Below, piece after piece: positions 12,045-23,569 of a stretch of 64,000 nucleotides of DNA (within the stretch, counting starts at the first letter, position 1; each line of letters opens with the position of its first letter). The translations under genes were made by a program, and so were the position numbers. The stretch comes from Allacma fusca (taxonomy: Eukaryota; Arthropoda; Collembola; Symphypleona; Sminthuridae), in contig OX359245.1 in NCBI GenBank assembly GCA_947179485.1, positions 37,559,067 through 37,623,066 of the forward strand. Reading direction: 5' to 3'. The notes under the pieces were generated by a model. The model saw only the letters and a list, made by a program, of their open reading frames with translations. It did no database searches and was not told where the DNA came from.

Positions 12045-12231
12045 TCCAGGTACGGGTTCAAGTACTTTTGAATTTATATCCCGAACTCGTACTTTGATTT
12101 AAGTACTTGAACGTACTCCTACTCGCTCTGATACTCGTTAAAAATACATATACTGAAGTTCGAGTACGGGAACGGATGCTGGACCGACGAGTACGAGTAC
12201 CAACTCCAGTATCTACTCGAACTCATGAGGA
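12045..12231. repeat. Degenerate GTAC/GAGTAC-rich fragment, probably a hAT end
   Basis: Self-similar runs of ACGGGTTC, GTACTTGA and CGAGTACGAGTACC are followed by AACTCATGAGGAGCT. That end resembles the ends of the hAT-like elements at 55934 and 57075. It lies in an intron of locus b. No clear target duplication is visible. Confidence 0.35.
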
Positions 12232-13014
12232 GCTACCAACTTCTCAATGGCCCATTTTTTTAAATTTTTATTTTTAATTAAAATTTGTACTCACTGAATT
12301 CCCCTCAACGGTCTCTACTTCCAATTACGAAGGCGTGCGTGTAATCACCTGTAATAATTTAGTTATCAAATATTCCACCCCTTTTGATAGTAATTACTTG
12401 GACCGAATCAAAAGCACGGGAAAGTTTTTTTCTGCACCTTCAATAATACGTTTCCCTGTGTAGATTCAAAATTTCAGCAAGGCCATAGAATTTAATCCCC
12501 TTTGTTTCCGCGGACGTCATTTTTTATTTTCCCTAACAGGGAAGACGTTAACAATTCCCAACAAAAATCCCTGTAAAAATAAAAATCAACAATTTAAAAA
12601 GCCCGGGTTATCAAGCAAGGTCTGTAAATTTGAAAATCTCTGCAGACAAAAAAGACTTCCCATTGAAAATTTCCCTGCTGAAAGATTGTTGATAACAGTA
12701 AGAGGAGAATTTTAGTGATTTTATTCCACTGTTGCGTTGATTTGGTTGGGATTCAAAATCAGTCCAACATGGGATACATAATTGCAACAAGTAAGTTATT
12801 AAAGCGCAATACAAAATTTCCAAACAGGGATATCCCGGATTGACGCTGAGATTGTAGGAATTGTTTAGAAACTTTATTGAAACCAATTAAGATTTGAAAT
12901 TCTCATTTTCAAAAATCCCATATTTTGATAGCAATATATAGATTTGTTTAACTTTAATGCTGTTTACTTTTATTTTTCAGGTAGTCTTCCTTCACATTCT
13001 CCAGGGATTGGTAA

Positions 13015-14648
13015 GGGAGCGGACACAAATGATGTCATGCAAAATATATGCTTTTTATGACTCACTGACTAAGCAATCATTCACCGTCATATCCAGTAAT
13101 GACTGACTGTATATGACATCATTTCTATGTACTTACGTAATGGTAGGTAAGACGAAGTTGGGGTTCTACGGGGACGGGAGCCAATATTCAAAAAATTTAA
13201 TCGTTTGCAAATGTATGCGCCATCGTTGGCCGAGACTGTTTTTTTAAAACGGTCATCCGTGAAAGTAACCATTTTATGAAACACGTTAATAGGACCCATC
13301 AGATGTAAAATTGGATGAAAAAAATCATCGCTACGCGATAGTTTGAGGCCTCACGTAGGATGGCGTCAGCCACCGTAGTCAAAGTAGGATAAATTTTAGG
13401 TTTTTTCCAAATTTCAAAATGTTTGTCAAAAAAACTATTGGGCCGATTTCATCCACATAGACAGTAACCATTACTTTTTACATATATAAGCAATATTCAC
13501 AAAACGATTCATTCAAATTGATTCAGTAGTTTTAGATATAATTAAGTCATTTGACATAAAGTCCAAAATTTCAAGAATTTTTTTTCTAAAAGACTATCCG
13601 ACCGATTTCAACCAAATACGAAGTCAGCCTTACTTTTGATACAAGTAATGTCCATAAAAAATTCATTGAAATCGGTTCAGTAGTTTTTGCGTAATCAAAA
13701 GAATGACTCACGGTTGCTACTTGATGACAATCAAGTTGCGGACAAGGCTATTTTACTAGGGGCCTGACACCACCCTAAAAAACCGAAAAAACTCGAAAAC
13801 AACAATAATTTATTATAGCTATACCAATTCGAATATGAAAAGATGGGCTATCTCAATTATATTGTCTAATAAATTAGATACTACATTCTTGATTTTTTTT
13901 CGCCTTGTAGAATCAAAATTTCGGATTTTATTGAAAAATCACATGCACATATTTGAAACTATGGAATTATTTTTTACTGTCGGCAGATGCAAATATGCAC
14001 TTTTAAAAATATTTAAACTCAAGTTTCCAAAAAGTGCATATTTGCGTCTGCCGGCAGTCAAATCGGGGAAAATCCGAAACGGGTAATTTATATACATATC
14101 TATGTCAGGCGTTAGCCAGCATGCAAGCATTGCTTGCTCGTCGCTGTAGTAGACGAGGAGAGGTTTCTGCGAACGTAAATACACGGGCAACGCTTTCGAT
14201 GAACACTGAAAGCCCTATCACGCTCCATTCGTTGGGACCGTGCCGCAGCTCAACTAGCCCCTAATTTTTTTTTGAATAATTTAGGATCTTGGTTGATTGT
14301 AGCTCAATAATATTTGGCCTCAATATTAGGGAGGCTATTTAAAATTTATGTACATTACATGTGAATAGCTGAAACAAATACTTCACTATGGAAATGACAG
14401 TTTAAAAAACAGATTCAACTAGTATTTAAATTATATGGTTGTATTAAGTATTAAAGCAGTAACTATTTTTTAAAATGAACCTACACATGTGTGTTTGAGA
14501 GTAAGAATAATGTGAGGACGTCAAAGATGCCCTAAAATGAATGACGTCAGTTTGCCGTAAGAAGACTGACTCAGTCTGTCATTCTGCGTCATGCAATCGA
14601 GTGACTGACGGACTGTCTTAACAGATGACATCATTTGTGTCCGCTCCC
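13015..14648. mobile_element. Harbinger-like non-autonomous element with nested insertion
   Basis: The inverted repeats GGGAGCGGACACAAATGATGTCAT (13015) and their complement (to 14648) are related to, but distinct from, the MITEs at 5666 and 9175. The flanks are TAA and TGA, compatible with a mutated TWA duplication. A further element with ends TAGGGGC/GCCCCTA may be nested at about 13757-14263. An internal inverted pair surrounds GCAAATATGCACTTTT near 13985-14050. The insertion begins 4 bases into the donor of the 12981-13010 micro-exon and leaves GTAAGG. The reading frames inside look non-coding. Confidence 0.65.
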
Positions 14649-14980
14649 TGAGTATAGTAGAGAGAGGTTGAAGTGCTTCAAGAAGTAACGCTAAGCTTAA
14701 GTCCCCGACGACTCATTTTTATTGCGTTGTTATTTTGAATTGTACATTTTTATTCACTTAATTTTACTCAAAAATCTCTACTTGTCATTACGAAGAGGTG
14801 CGTGTTACCACTGGTAATAATTTAATTTTTAAACATTCCGCCTGTTTTGATAGTAATTTTCATTCGACGTCATCCCTCCAGTAAATCAGAAGTACGGAAA
14901 GTTTTCTTTCGGTACCTTCCATAATATTTGTTTTCCTGCTTACAATCATATTTTCAGCCAGTTCCTAGGCTGCAATATCT

Positions 14981-15962
14981 TAAGGTTCTCAACGGATCGG
15001 ATATATCCGAACGGATACGGATCGGATACGGATACGGATAGGATAAAACTGAGGATTATCCGATCCGATATTTATCCGAACGGATCGGCTATGCCATTCC
15101 CATCCGAAAAAAATCACGGATAGGATCGGATACTACTACATAAACTAGCCGAACGGATCGGATGGCGACTTTTTGTTTTACGGATAATCCGACGGATATC
15201 CGAGGATATCCGCGGATAAACGAATTTTTGAAAGCACGACGACCAATCAAACAAATGCTATCTGCTGCAATCACCGACAGGACATTAGTTTGGCGATTTG
15301 GCAAAATCTTTTATGCTTTTTTCTGTTCATGCAGCTTTTGTACCAAAGCTAGAACCGAACCTCACGAATATAAACATGTCTTCAAGTATTTATGTTTTGA
15401 GCCGAAATTCAGACACATTTAGAAATTCAGCTGCTTATTCTAGTTACCTGTTCTTATGGGCTTTAAATTGCTAATACTTTCGAGTAAGTTAATTTTTGAG
15501 GATATCTGATATGCGAAAAAAAGAACTATTAATTCTTAAATTGTTTATATTAAATGTTTTGCCAAAAAAACATTCTTGTCGTTTCTTCTGTCCTTACAAT
15601 TCGTTATAAGCTAACAGTAATTATATTATATATAAAAACTAAAATAACTCTAAACTAAAATAAAAATAAAAAATAACTAAAACCCAAACTCTAGGAGTAA
15701 TTTCAGTTTCTACAATTGATTCGGATATCCGCAGAGAAGACCGGATATCCGCGGATAGGATCGGATAGCTCCTTTTTGTATCCGACGGCTTCGGATAGGA
15801 TAAACATCTCATCCGAAAAATTACGGATAAGCTTCGGATAAGATTATTTTTAATCCGATGGAACCGGATAGGATCGGATATGCTTCAGTTTTATCGGTCA
15901 AAATTCGGATCGGATAGGATACGGATAGGATGAGGGAATTATCCTATCCGTTGAGAACCTTA
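14981..15962. mobile_element. hAT-like non-autonomous element built of CGGATA repeats
   Basis: The inverted repeats TAAGGTTCTCAACGGAT are flanked by an exact 8-bp duplication, CAATATCT (14973-14980 and 15963-15970), diagnostic of hAT-type transposition. Both ends contain dense degenerate repeats of CGGATA/TATCCG; the centre is AT-rich with no transposase. It lies in the P4-P5 intron of locus b. Confidence 0.85.
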
Positions 15963-18092
15963 CAATATCTGTTGTGACCTGTTTAGGTCGTAGTTTTTTT
16001 GGTTTTATTATAAGCCTTTTAATTACTAGTTATTACTTTTCAAGTAGCGTCATAGATTGGCCGTTGCTGCAACTTTTCGTACGAATGTCATCTGAATCTC
16101 ACATAATTATTGTCTCAAAGTAACCAAATTGTGGCGTATTACATTTTTCCCACGGGGTAGTAATTGGCTAGTCTGACGTCAATTATATTGCCTGCAGATT
16201 TAATTATGAATCACTTCAATTGTGTAAATTAAATGTTAAAGGCAACTTACTTTATTTTTACAGGTATTGGTAGCGTGTTTGGGACACTTGGTAAGTAATA
16301 CGTTGAATTATTAAACTGAATCATGCAGTTTTCGCTATCTTGCTTCTTTGTTGTTTCGTGTGTTAAAGTAATAAGGGTAGTTAAAATGTTAGGAGTAAGC
16401 CATGCTCTGAATTTTACTCAAAACACCTTAAATCATCTGAGGTCGATGGGAATGTGACCATTCACAGTCATTACGAAACTTGTTGCTTTTAAATTAATTT
16501 TCCTCCGAATTTATCCCTCATTTAAGCTCCGCATGAGGAAAATTCTCTTTCCTCGTCTTTCTTAGTATTTTATGTTATTGTTAATTTGAGTTTCTTAGAG
16601 GTGTCACATACTTTAAATTTCATCTCTGTTAGAAATCTCAAAAATAGTTTGGTCTCGTCAAATGAGTCTAATCCCAAAATATAGAACATTCAAGTGAATT
16701 TTAGAAATATGCAATATTTTATTTTTTGGAATCAAAAAATTGTATGATTAACATTTCCCATAGATGATTTCGTTTATTTACTAATTAGCATTAATTTCTA
16801 CATGCACTGAGATGTATTTTGGAAATTCGGGAATTTTCATAAATTCTAAAAAAAAGCAATAAATTCTTATAATTGTAAGTTGACTTAGTGTTAATTAACA
16901 TTATTTATTAATGAGTCTTTATCCACACAAATGTAAACTGATGATTTTGCTCATCTGTCACTTAACATAGGAAAAGATGAAAACATGTTCCAGATTTTGT
17001 CGATTGACATTTTCCCCCGCCGTCGTGTCTCAAAGGTAATTGTAAGTCTAGGAAAAACCGAGATGTAAATACTTTAATAGCGCCATTTGTTTCCGACCTG
17101 CAGAATTGTCACCTCAAAAACATTTCCTTAGCAGTAACATATTTTAAGAGGTGGAAAGAATTGGATGAAAAACGTTCAAATGATTTATGTATTATTATTG
17201 TGTTGCAGTTGTCGCAATTGCCCGGCAACGTATCCCGGGTAAGTTTTTATAAATAAATGTAATGAGTGTCTTTTTGCCAATGAATTCTTTTTACAAATTA
17301 TTTGGTACTTTCGAGATTCCCTGAAAATCCCATATTATTCATGGTTCCTAGAATGTTTTGTATCTAGAAAAGTTTTCAATGATTCCTGATGAATTTGTAC
17401 CTACAGAAATTTAGATTCTATTTAGCTGTAAATTGTTTTTTGGAATTTCGCCGATGGTCTTAATAAAGAGTTATTATAAAAATTATATTCAGTTCATATT
17501 ATGATTAACTAATTAAAATTTAAGTGCCATTTATTTTATTTTTGCAACAGATTTATCCCAGCTTCCGGATATGTCAGCACGTAAGCAATTCCACGGCTTT
17601 TATAGTACTTGTTTCTTTTGGTTAGATTATTACCTACAATTTTCACCTTCTTAGATTTTGAAAGTTCAAAATTTTTAATGCAATTTAAATGATTTGTCGT
17701 CCTATGCTTGTTAATTTATTTGTATTCCTTACAGCTTTTATTAATTATATGTGTCAATTAAGAAAACGAGATTTTGAGGTCAAAACATTTAAGTTTCCTA
17801 CTTGAAAAGGATTTCACACTGATTTTAAATTGATTGCATCACTTGAAACGTTTGTAATTTAAATCAGCCAAAGCATTTAATTTTATTCTGGTTGAAGAAT
17901 GAAGTTAAATAGTAAACTGAAATCCAGAACTTGTCCGTCTTGTTGCTTTCAAATGTTTTACAAATGTAATTTAAATCACTTATAGAACAGAGACGTCGAC
18001 GAGCTGAATATTTCCCAGGGCGACGACAGACTTCGCGAGCGCCCTCTAGCACTGTACGTCAGCCAATCAAAAGATCTCTCTGGCCCATATAG

Positions 18093-19098
18093 GACTGATG
18101 TATCAACCAAAATAGAGAACTTTAATTCCTGGCCTTGTTCTGCAGATCCTCAAAATTCTTTACAAATTATTGTTTCTTAATTTTATCTGTAATAATTATA
18201 CAGAGGAGTTAATTCAAATCCTACTCTCAGTGCTCTACTATAAGCATTGCCCATAAATATTTCATTTAACAGAAATTTCGCAAATATCGCTCGTATCTTA
18301 AGATTGGTTTTTGAGTTTAGATTTAGATAAATGGTTGTATGTATTTTGAAGTGAAACAATTATATTTGTCCAAATTTTATATGAAAAAGGAATTCATGTT
18401 ATTGTTTCCAAGTTGTTCTAATTATTTCAAATACATATCATTGTTTCAAGCATTGTTCGTTATATTGCAAAATTAATATTTGTGTTTGCTCAGCAATTTG
18501 AAGCATTTTAACTTGTAGAAGCAGACAATCCTGGTAAACACTGAATCATTGAGTACATTCCACTACAATTATAAATTGCAACCAAATGATATTATTTACG
18601 TTTCCTTATTTGTCTCTATACCTGGAGGGAGGAGGATATCGATGCCACTACAAGATGTATAAATAATAATGTGAATCATTGAGCTTCCGGAAACATGAGG
18701 CGAAAATTTTTAAATAAATTCATCTACAAGAAATATTTTATTCCTTGATCTCGTTAGGAGGTTCATATCAGCTTCCACTTAAAGCATAAGCTTTGCTGCA
18801 CTAGCGTTCTGAATTGTGAAGGGGAAAGTCAAATTGAGACAACGAAGAAAGCTTCGAAGTTTTGTTGTCTCTGTAGCTCGCGATTTTATTTATTTTCATA
18901 AATTCCAATTCATGACAAGTCCCTATTCAAAATAGGTGAAGGTACACAATATAGCCATGTCATACTAACATAAGAGTATTGTATGCAATCGATGTTCCTA
19001 ATAAGGATTTATTATAAAAATTATAACAATAACTATGTATATGATGAATGAAAATGTTAATTACAATTTGATTTAAATTTATTTTATTTTTACAACAG
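18093..19098. other. Spacer between loci b and c
   Basis: The conserved 3' flank of locus b is followed by the standard spacer from 18530, including a TATA-like block at 18947-18954. At about 18970 the spacer joins directly to intron sequence normally found upstream of a P7 exon. A deletion has therefore removed the leader and exons P2 to P6 of the next locus. No coding sequence is seen. Confidence 0.55.
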
Positions 19099-19550
19099 AT
19101 CTAAGCGGAGGTTCGGACATCATAGCATCCAATCTTCCGGGTTTGACATCACGTAAGCAACTCAACGGCTTTCATAGAACTAGATTATTCACATCTAAGA
19201 TATTCAAAGATTCAAAGAGTAAGTAGATACAGCATTTCAAAATAAATCCAGTGAATTTTTCAATAGTTTTTTTTATAAAATGCTTTATTCTATACATCAT
19301 CTATTAATTAAATTCTTCAGTAAGGAGTGCTGATATTTTCAAATCAATTCTTCAACAATTAAGTTTCCTACTTGAAATCAAGCCAAGCATTTCAAATCTT
19401 TTACAAATGTTTTTAAAATTAGTTCTAGAACAGAGACGTCGACGAGATGAATCTGTACTAGGGAGACGACAGGCTTCCCGAGGGCCCTCTGGCACTGTGC
19501 GTCAGCCAATCAGACGATTACCAGTTCCTCGGAGTCGCCCTGGCCCATAG
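19099..19550 (+). pseudogene. Locus c: orphan P7 and terminal exons of the family
   Basis: A 54-nt P7-type exon (19099-19152; LSGGSDIIASNLPGLTS, donor GTAAGC) is followed by an intact terminal exon (19429-19550) with 39 codons of Arg-rich tail (QRRRRDESVLGRRQASRG start) and TAG. Both splice sites are good and the phase is 1, as elsewhere. There is no leader, so the unit cannot start translation by itself. Because the phase matches, an upstream transcript from locus b could in principle splice into it. Confidence 0.65.
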
Positions 19551-19894
19551 GGCAGATATTTCAATCAAAATAGCTAACTTGAATTTCTCGCCTTGTTCTG
19601 CAGTTCCTAAAAATTCATTACAAATTATTATATTTAATTATATGTGTAATTATACACAGGAATTAATTCAAATCCCAATCCCAATGCTCTGCTATAATTT
19701 ATTATTATTCCTGCGCATTATTCCTTAGAGTACAAAATGAAGATCTATATTTCGTGGAGTACTTTGTAACATTTTAATTTGTATGGCCATTTATCAATCC
19801 TGGTGAAAACTGATTCGTTGAATACACTGCACTGCGATAGTAATCTTTGCAGCTAATATTTTCAAAATTAAATTTTCAGGAGCAATCAGTTGAA
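19551..19894. other. Shortened spacer before locus d
   Basis: The 3' flank of locus c joins, near 19835, straight to the last 60 bases before a leader exon. Most of the usual 1.5-2.5 kb spacer, including the TATA-like block, is deleted. A 3' splice site (TTTTCAG, 19873-19879) remains upstream of the ATG. Confidence 0.5.
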
Positions 19895-20179
19895 ATGAAA
19901 CTCAGTAGTTTTGTTTTGTCCTGTTTGGCTGTAATTGTGAACGAAACATCTGGAGAACTGATTCCTGGAAGGATCCAGGCTCCTCGTGTCAAACGTGAGA
20001 GCGTCCTCAATGTTGGAAGTCCCACTACCTTGGACCATGCCGGATCAGGAATCCAAGTGGACAGACTTCAGCCAGATAGTTATTTTCCAATTGACTCATA
20101 ATTTAAAAGAAATTCCAAATGATCATTAATTTTAAAGGATTTTTTTGCGTTGGTAGAATATTTGAGTCCAGGCTGTATG

Positions 20180-20570
20180 CAGGGGTCGGAGTTTTGTAGG
20201 AAGACGGGAAGATTCTTCCCAACAAAAAAATATTTTTTGCAGGGAAAATCTCAAAGGGAAGGGATTTATTTTTACGAACAGGGATTTTTAAAATCGTTTA
20301 CCTTTTTTTTGGCAGAGATTTTCAAGTTTGTTGACGTGTTTCAGCTAAATTTGTTAAGCAAACAGGGATTTTTGACTTGATTGGCCTAATTTGGCAGGGA
20401 TTTCACGTCTTATAAGGGATTTTGTTTGCCAACAGGGATTTTGAAAATCATTGACCTTTATTTCAGCAGGGAGTTTTGAAATCGTTGAGGACCTACCAGC
20501 AGGGAAATAATAGTCAGCAGGGAAATTCAGAAGTGATCTTCCAGGGAGATTTACAAAAATCCGACCCCTA
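20180..20570. mobile_element. hAT-like MITE with internal CAGGGATTTT repeats
   Basis: The ends CAGGGGTCGGA and TCCGACCCCTA are flanked by an exact 8-bp duplication, GCTGTATG (20172-20179 and 20571-20578). The 391-bp interior is made of degenerate copies of a unit like CAGGGATTTTGAAATCGTTGA. It is non-coding. Confidence 0.85.
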
Positions 20571-21289
20571 GCTGTATGTTTATAAATGGTTTGATTCAGT
20601 ATAGAAGAGTAAATGAGTACACAGTAGAATCTCCTTGAAGGTTTACAAGAAAGTAAGATTTTGTTATAAATGAATTTTATGGATCCCAACCTTCATTCAT
20701 GTATTATTTAATACAAACAGCTTATGACGAATAGTTTTAAAAAACACTAAAATATGTCGTCCCTTTCGATTCCCCTGATACAGGTTTTTACTCTGCATAC
20801 TAATACATATTATTTCTGTGCATGTATCACAATGTCCCATCTCAGAAACAATATTTGGTTAGTGTTCCCAACTTTTTCAATTTCCAAGACTCAAAGTATA
20901 AACAGAAGTTAAAAGTATCTACTCTAAAATGTTTTAGCTACTTGAATGATAAGTATTGACTGCTCTCATGTATTTGTCTTGGAGAAACACCTTCTTTTCC
21001 CAATAACAAAGAGATGTTTGTAACCACTCGGAATAATTTAGTTTTCAAATATACCATTTCCTTTTAATAGTAATTCACTTTTGGGATCATCCCTCCAGTA
21101 AGTCACAAGTACGGAAAGTTGTCTTTCATACTTTCTACTTCATACGTATGTACATTCTAGAATGATTTTTTCCTACTTAGATTCAAATGTTTAGCTATCA
21201 TAGACTTGAATCTCTTGTGTATCCGGTAAATGAGGACATGACCTCTTTAAGTTGTAGAGACTCAACAATAGTGCAACGCATAGGTTTAT

Positions 21290-21453
21290 ACAGTCGAACC
21301 TGTACCTGAACCTTTACACAATTTCTCGGGTATAAAATATTGTACCCAGAAAGAGCCCAAAATTATTGGGTTCAAAATATATGCATCCATACTGACCCTG
21401 AATCTGGACCTGAACCCAAATACCCGGGTGCGACGTGAACCCATGCGATGCAC
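21290..21453. repeat. hAT-end fragment rich in GAACCTG/ACCCGGGT
   Basis: Self-similar ACCTGAACC and GGGT/ACCC motifs end in GAACCCATGCGATGCACTA, close to the right end of the hAT element at 57075 (CATGCGGGGCACTA). The left boundary and target duplication are not clear. It is non-coding and lies in an intron of locus d. Confidence 0.4.
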
Positions 21454-23569
21454 TAATCAACAATTTAAAAAATCTCAAGTTGATCAAGATCAAGCAAGTT
21501 GAATAAACTTGAAAACCCCCGCTGACAAAAATGGTTGTCACATCCCATTCTAAAATACCCTCTGAAATGTTTCCCCATGGAAAGAATATTCCTTCGTGAA
21601 ATCCGAGAATCCTGGAAGCCTTTACATGTATTTTATCCAGTCCTGCTTGAAAATTTTGAGAACAGTAGAAGTGAGAGAGTCATTATATTCTATTGTTGTG
21701 TTTTTATCGTTGGGATTGAGACCGTGACCCACTGCGGAAAAATAATTTCAACAGACAAGTTATCAATGCGCAACACGAGATTTCCAAGCGCGGATTTCCT
21801 GGATTGACGCTTAGGTTGTAGAAATTGTTTATTGACATTATTAACGCTAATTGAAATTGAAAATGCTATTTTGAACTTCATGCTTGGCTGCAGTTGCATT
21901 TAATTTTCAACCAATTTGTGTAGTATTGTGATTTTTTTTAACGTACTAGTTTCTGGACAGACTAAACCCAACTTTACTTCCAACACACGTATATGTAATT
22001 TTGAATCACTTTAATTGTATAACTTCAATACCACTTACTTTTTTGCTTTTACAGATTTGCGGTTTCGGAACAGAACATTGGGTAAGCACCATAATAATTT
22101 TATTGGACTGAACCATGTAGCGCTTGTACAACTTTAAACGATACTCTGAATTTTACTCGAAACACCTGAAATAATCTGGGACCGATGGGCACCTCAACAT
22201 CCTTTTCCTTAAGAAACTTATTTCCTTTTAAGTTAATTATCCTCTGGGTTTATCACAATACTAATTGTAAGTTCCGCATGCGGGAGGTTGTCTTTCATCT
22301 TTTTTTATAATATTTTATGTCCTTGTTAATTAGAAATTCTTACATGTGTCACAAACTTTAAACCCCATCTCTTTTAAGAGACTCGCGAATAGTTTGGTCT
22401 CGCTAAATGAGTCTAACCCCAAACAATGAAAACTCATATCCAAGTTTAGAAATGTGCAATATGTTTTTATTTAAAGCAAAATATTGTAGTATTATCTATA
22501 TCTATGTACTGAGATGTATTTTGGAAACTCAGGAAATTTTTTAAATTCCTACATTTGAAAATCTACTAATTGCTAGTTAAAATTCTCTAAAACCTTATCA
22601 TTAAGAACATAGTTATGAACCCATGTTTTTACTCCTCTTTCACTTAACATGGGAAAAATAATGATTTCAGTTTTTGTCTATTTTACCCCGTCATCGTGTA
22701 TCGTGTCCTCGAGATAAATGTTGGTCTAAGCAAAACCAAGATGTAAATACTTTACCAGTGCCGACACAACAGTCAATTCAAAAATATTTCCTTAACAGTG
22801 ACATAATTAAAGGGTGGAAAGGGCGTAAAAAAACATTCAAATAATTTATTCGTTATTTCTGTGTTGCAGGTATCACAGGTCTGTATGTTACTATTAGTAA
22901 GTTTATATAAATTATGTGTAAAGAGTACTGTTTTGCTTGAAAACTTGTTTGAAGATATTATCTGGTACTTTTGATATTCTCTGAAAATCCCATTGTTCAT
23001 GGTTCCTTGAATTTCTTGTATCTGGAAACGTTTTCAAACTCCAGATGGATTTGTACTAACTTCCATTGAAAATTGAGCCTATCTTTAGCTTGATCGTTTC
23101 TTCCTTGGAATTTAGCTGATGGTCCTTATAATGATTTATTATAAAAATTAAAATAATAACACCGCATACTATGGATGAAAATGTCAATAATTAAAATTTG
23201 AGCGCCATTTATTTTATTTTGTCCAAGCAACATATCCAACCCGTTGTTTGGATTTTTTATCGGATAATAGCAATCGGACGGATTTTATAAAACTTGACTA
23301 TTTAATTCAGATTACTACTAGCTGAATTTTTTACCTTCTCAGTTATAAAAAAATGATTCAAGAAGCAAAAGTGTAATAATTTTATTTATTTTTGACAGCT
23401 TTTTTTCGTTGATTTGAATTGTTTTACAAATGCAATTAAAATTATAGACCGAAGACGTCGTCGAACGGAATCAATCCCTGGGAGACGACAGACTTCCCGA
23501 ACGCCCTCTGGCACTGTACGACAGAAAATCAAAACATCGGCAGCTCCTCGGAATCTCCCTGGCCAATAG

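Larger units (their letters stand above)
10835..18092 (+). pseudogene. Locus b: family gene with a premature stop in the signal peptide
   Basis: The exons are E1 10835-11015, P2 11689-11718, P4 12981-13010, P5 16264-16290, P6 17209-17238, P7 17551-17580 and T 17986-18092. All splice sites are GT-AG, all introns are phase 1, and all internal exons are 27 or 30 nt. E1 has an in-frame TAA at codon 17 (10883-10885), within the signal peptide, where intact paralogues read His or Asn; otherwise the 435 nt would form one frame. The micro-exons encode SLPSHSPGI, IGSVFGTL, VAIARQRIP and LSQLPDMSA. The tail begins QQRRRRAEYF and stops five codons earlier than its paralogues. The introns carry a Harbinger-like element (13015-14648) and a hAT-like element (14981-15962). 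Reading through codon 17 or use of another leader would rescue it; otherwise it is a recent pseudogene. Confidence 0.75.
19895..23569 (+). pseudogene. Locus d: family gene with broken leader donor
   Basis: The leader E1 (19895-20075) is open: signal peptide of about 20 residues, GELIPGRIQAPRVKRESV, then a variable end. Its donor is AT instead of GT (20076-20077). Unspliced, the frame ends at 20101 and gives a 68-residue secreted peptide. P2 to P4 are absent. Two good micro-exons follow: 22055-22081 (LRFRNRTL) and 22870-22896 (ITGLYVTI). A decayed P7 at about 23234-23262 has lost both splice sites. The terminal exon 23448-23569 is open (39 codons, RRRRRTESIPGRRQ start). The locus is probably a pseudogene, or a truncated secreted peptide. 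A hAT-like element (20180-20570) interrupts the first intron. Confidence 0.7.

Noticed and set aside
15000-15950. Dense CGGATA repeats resembling a satellite or CRISPR-like array
   Set aside because: The repeats are irregular, lie inside a hAT-like element with inverted ends and an 8-bp duplication, and the genome is eukaryotic.
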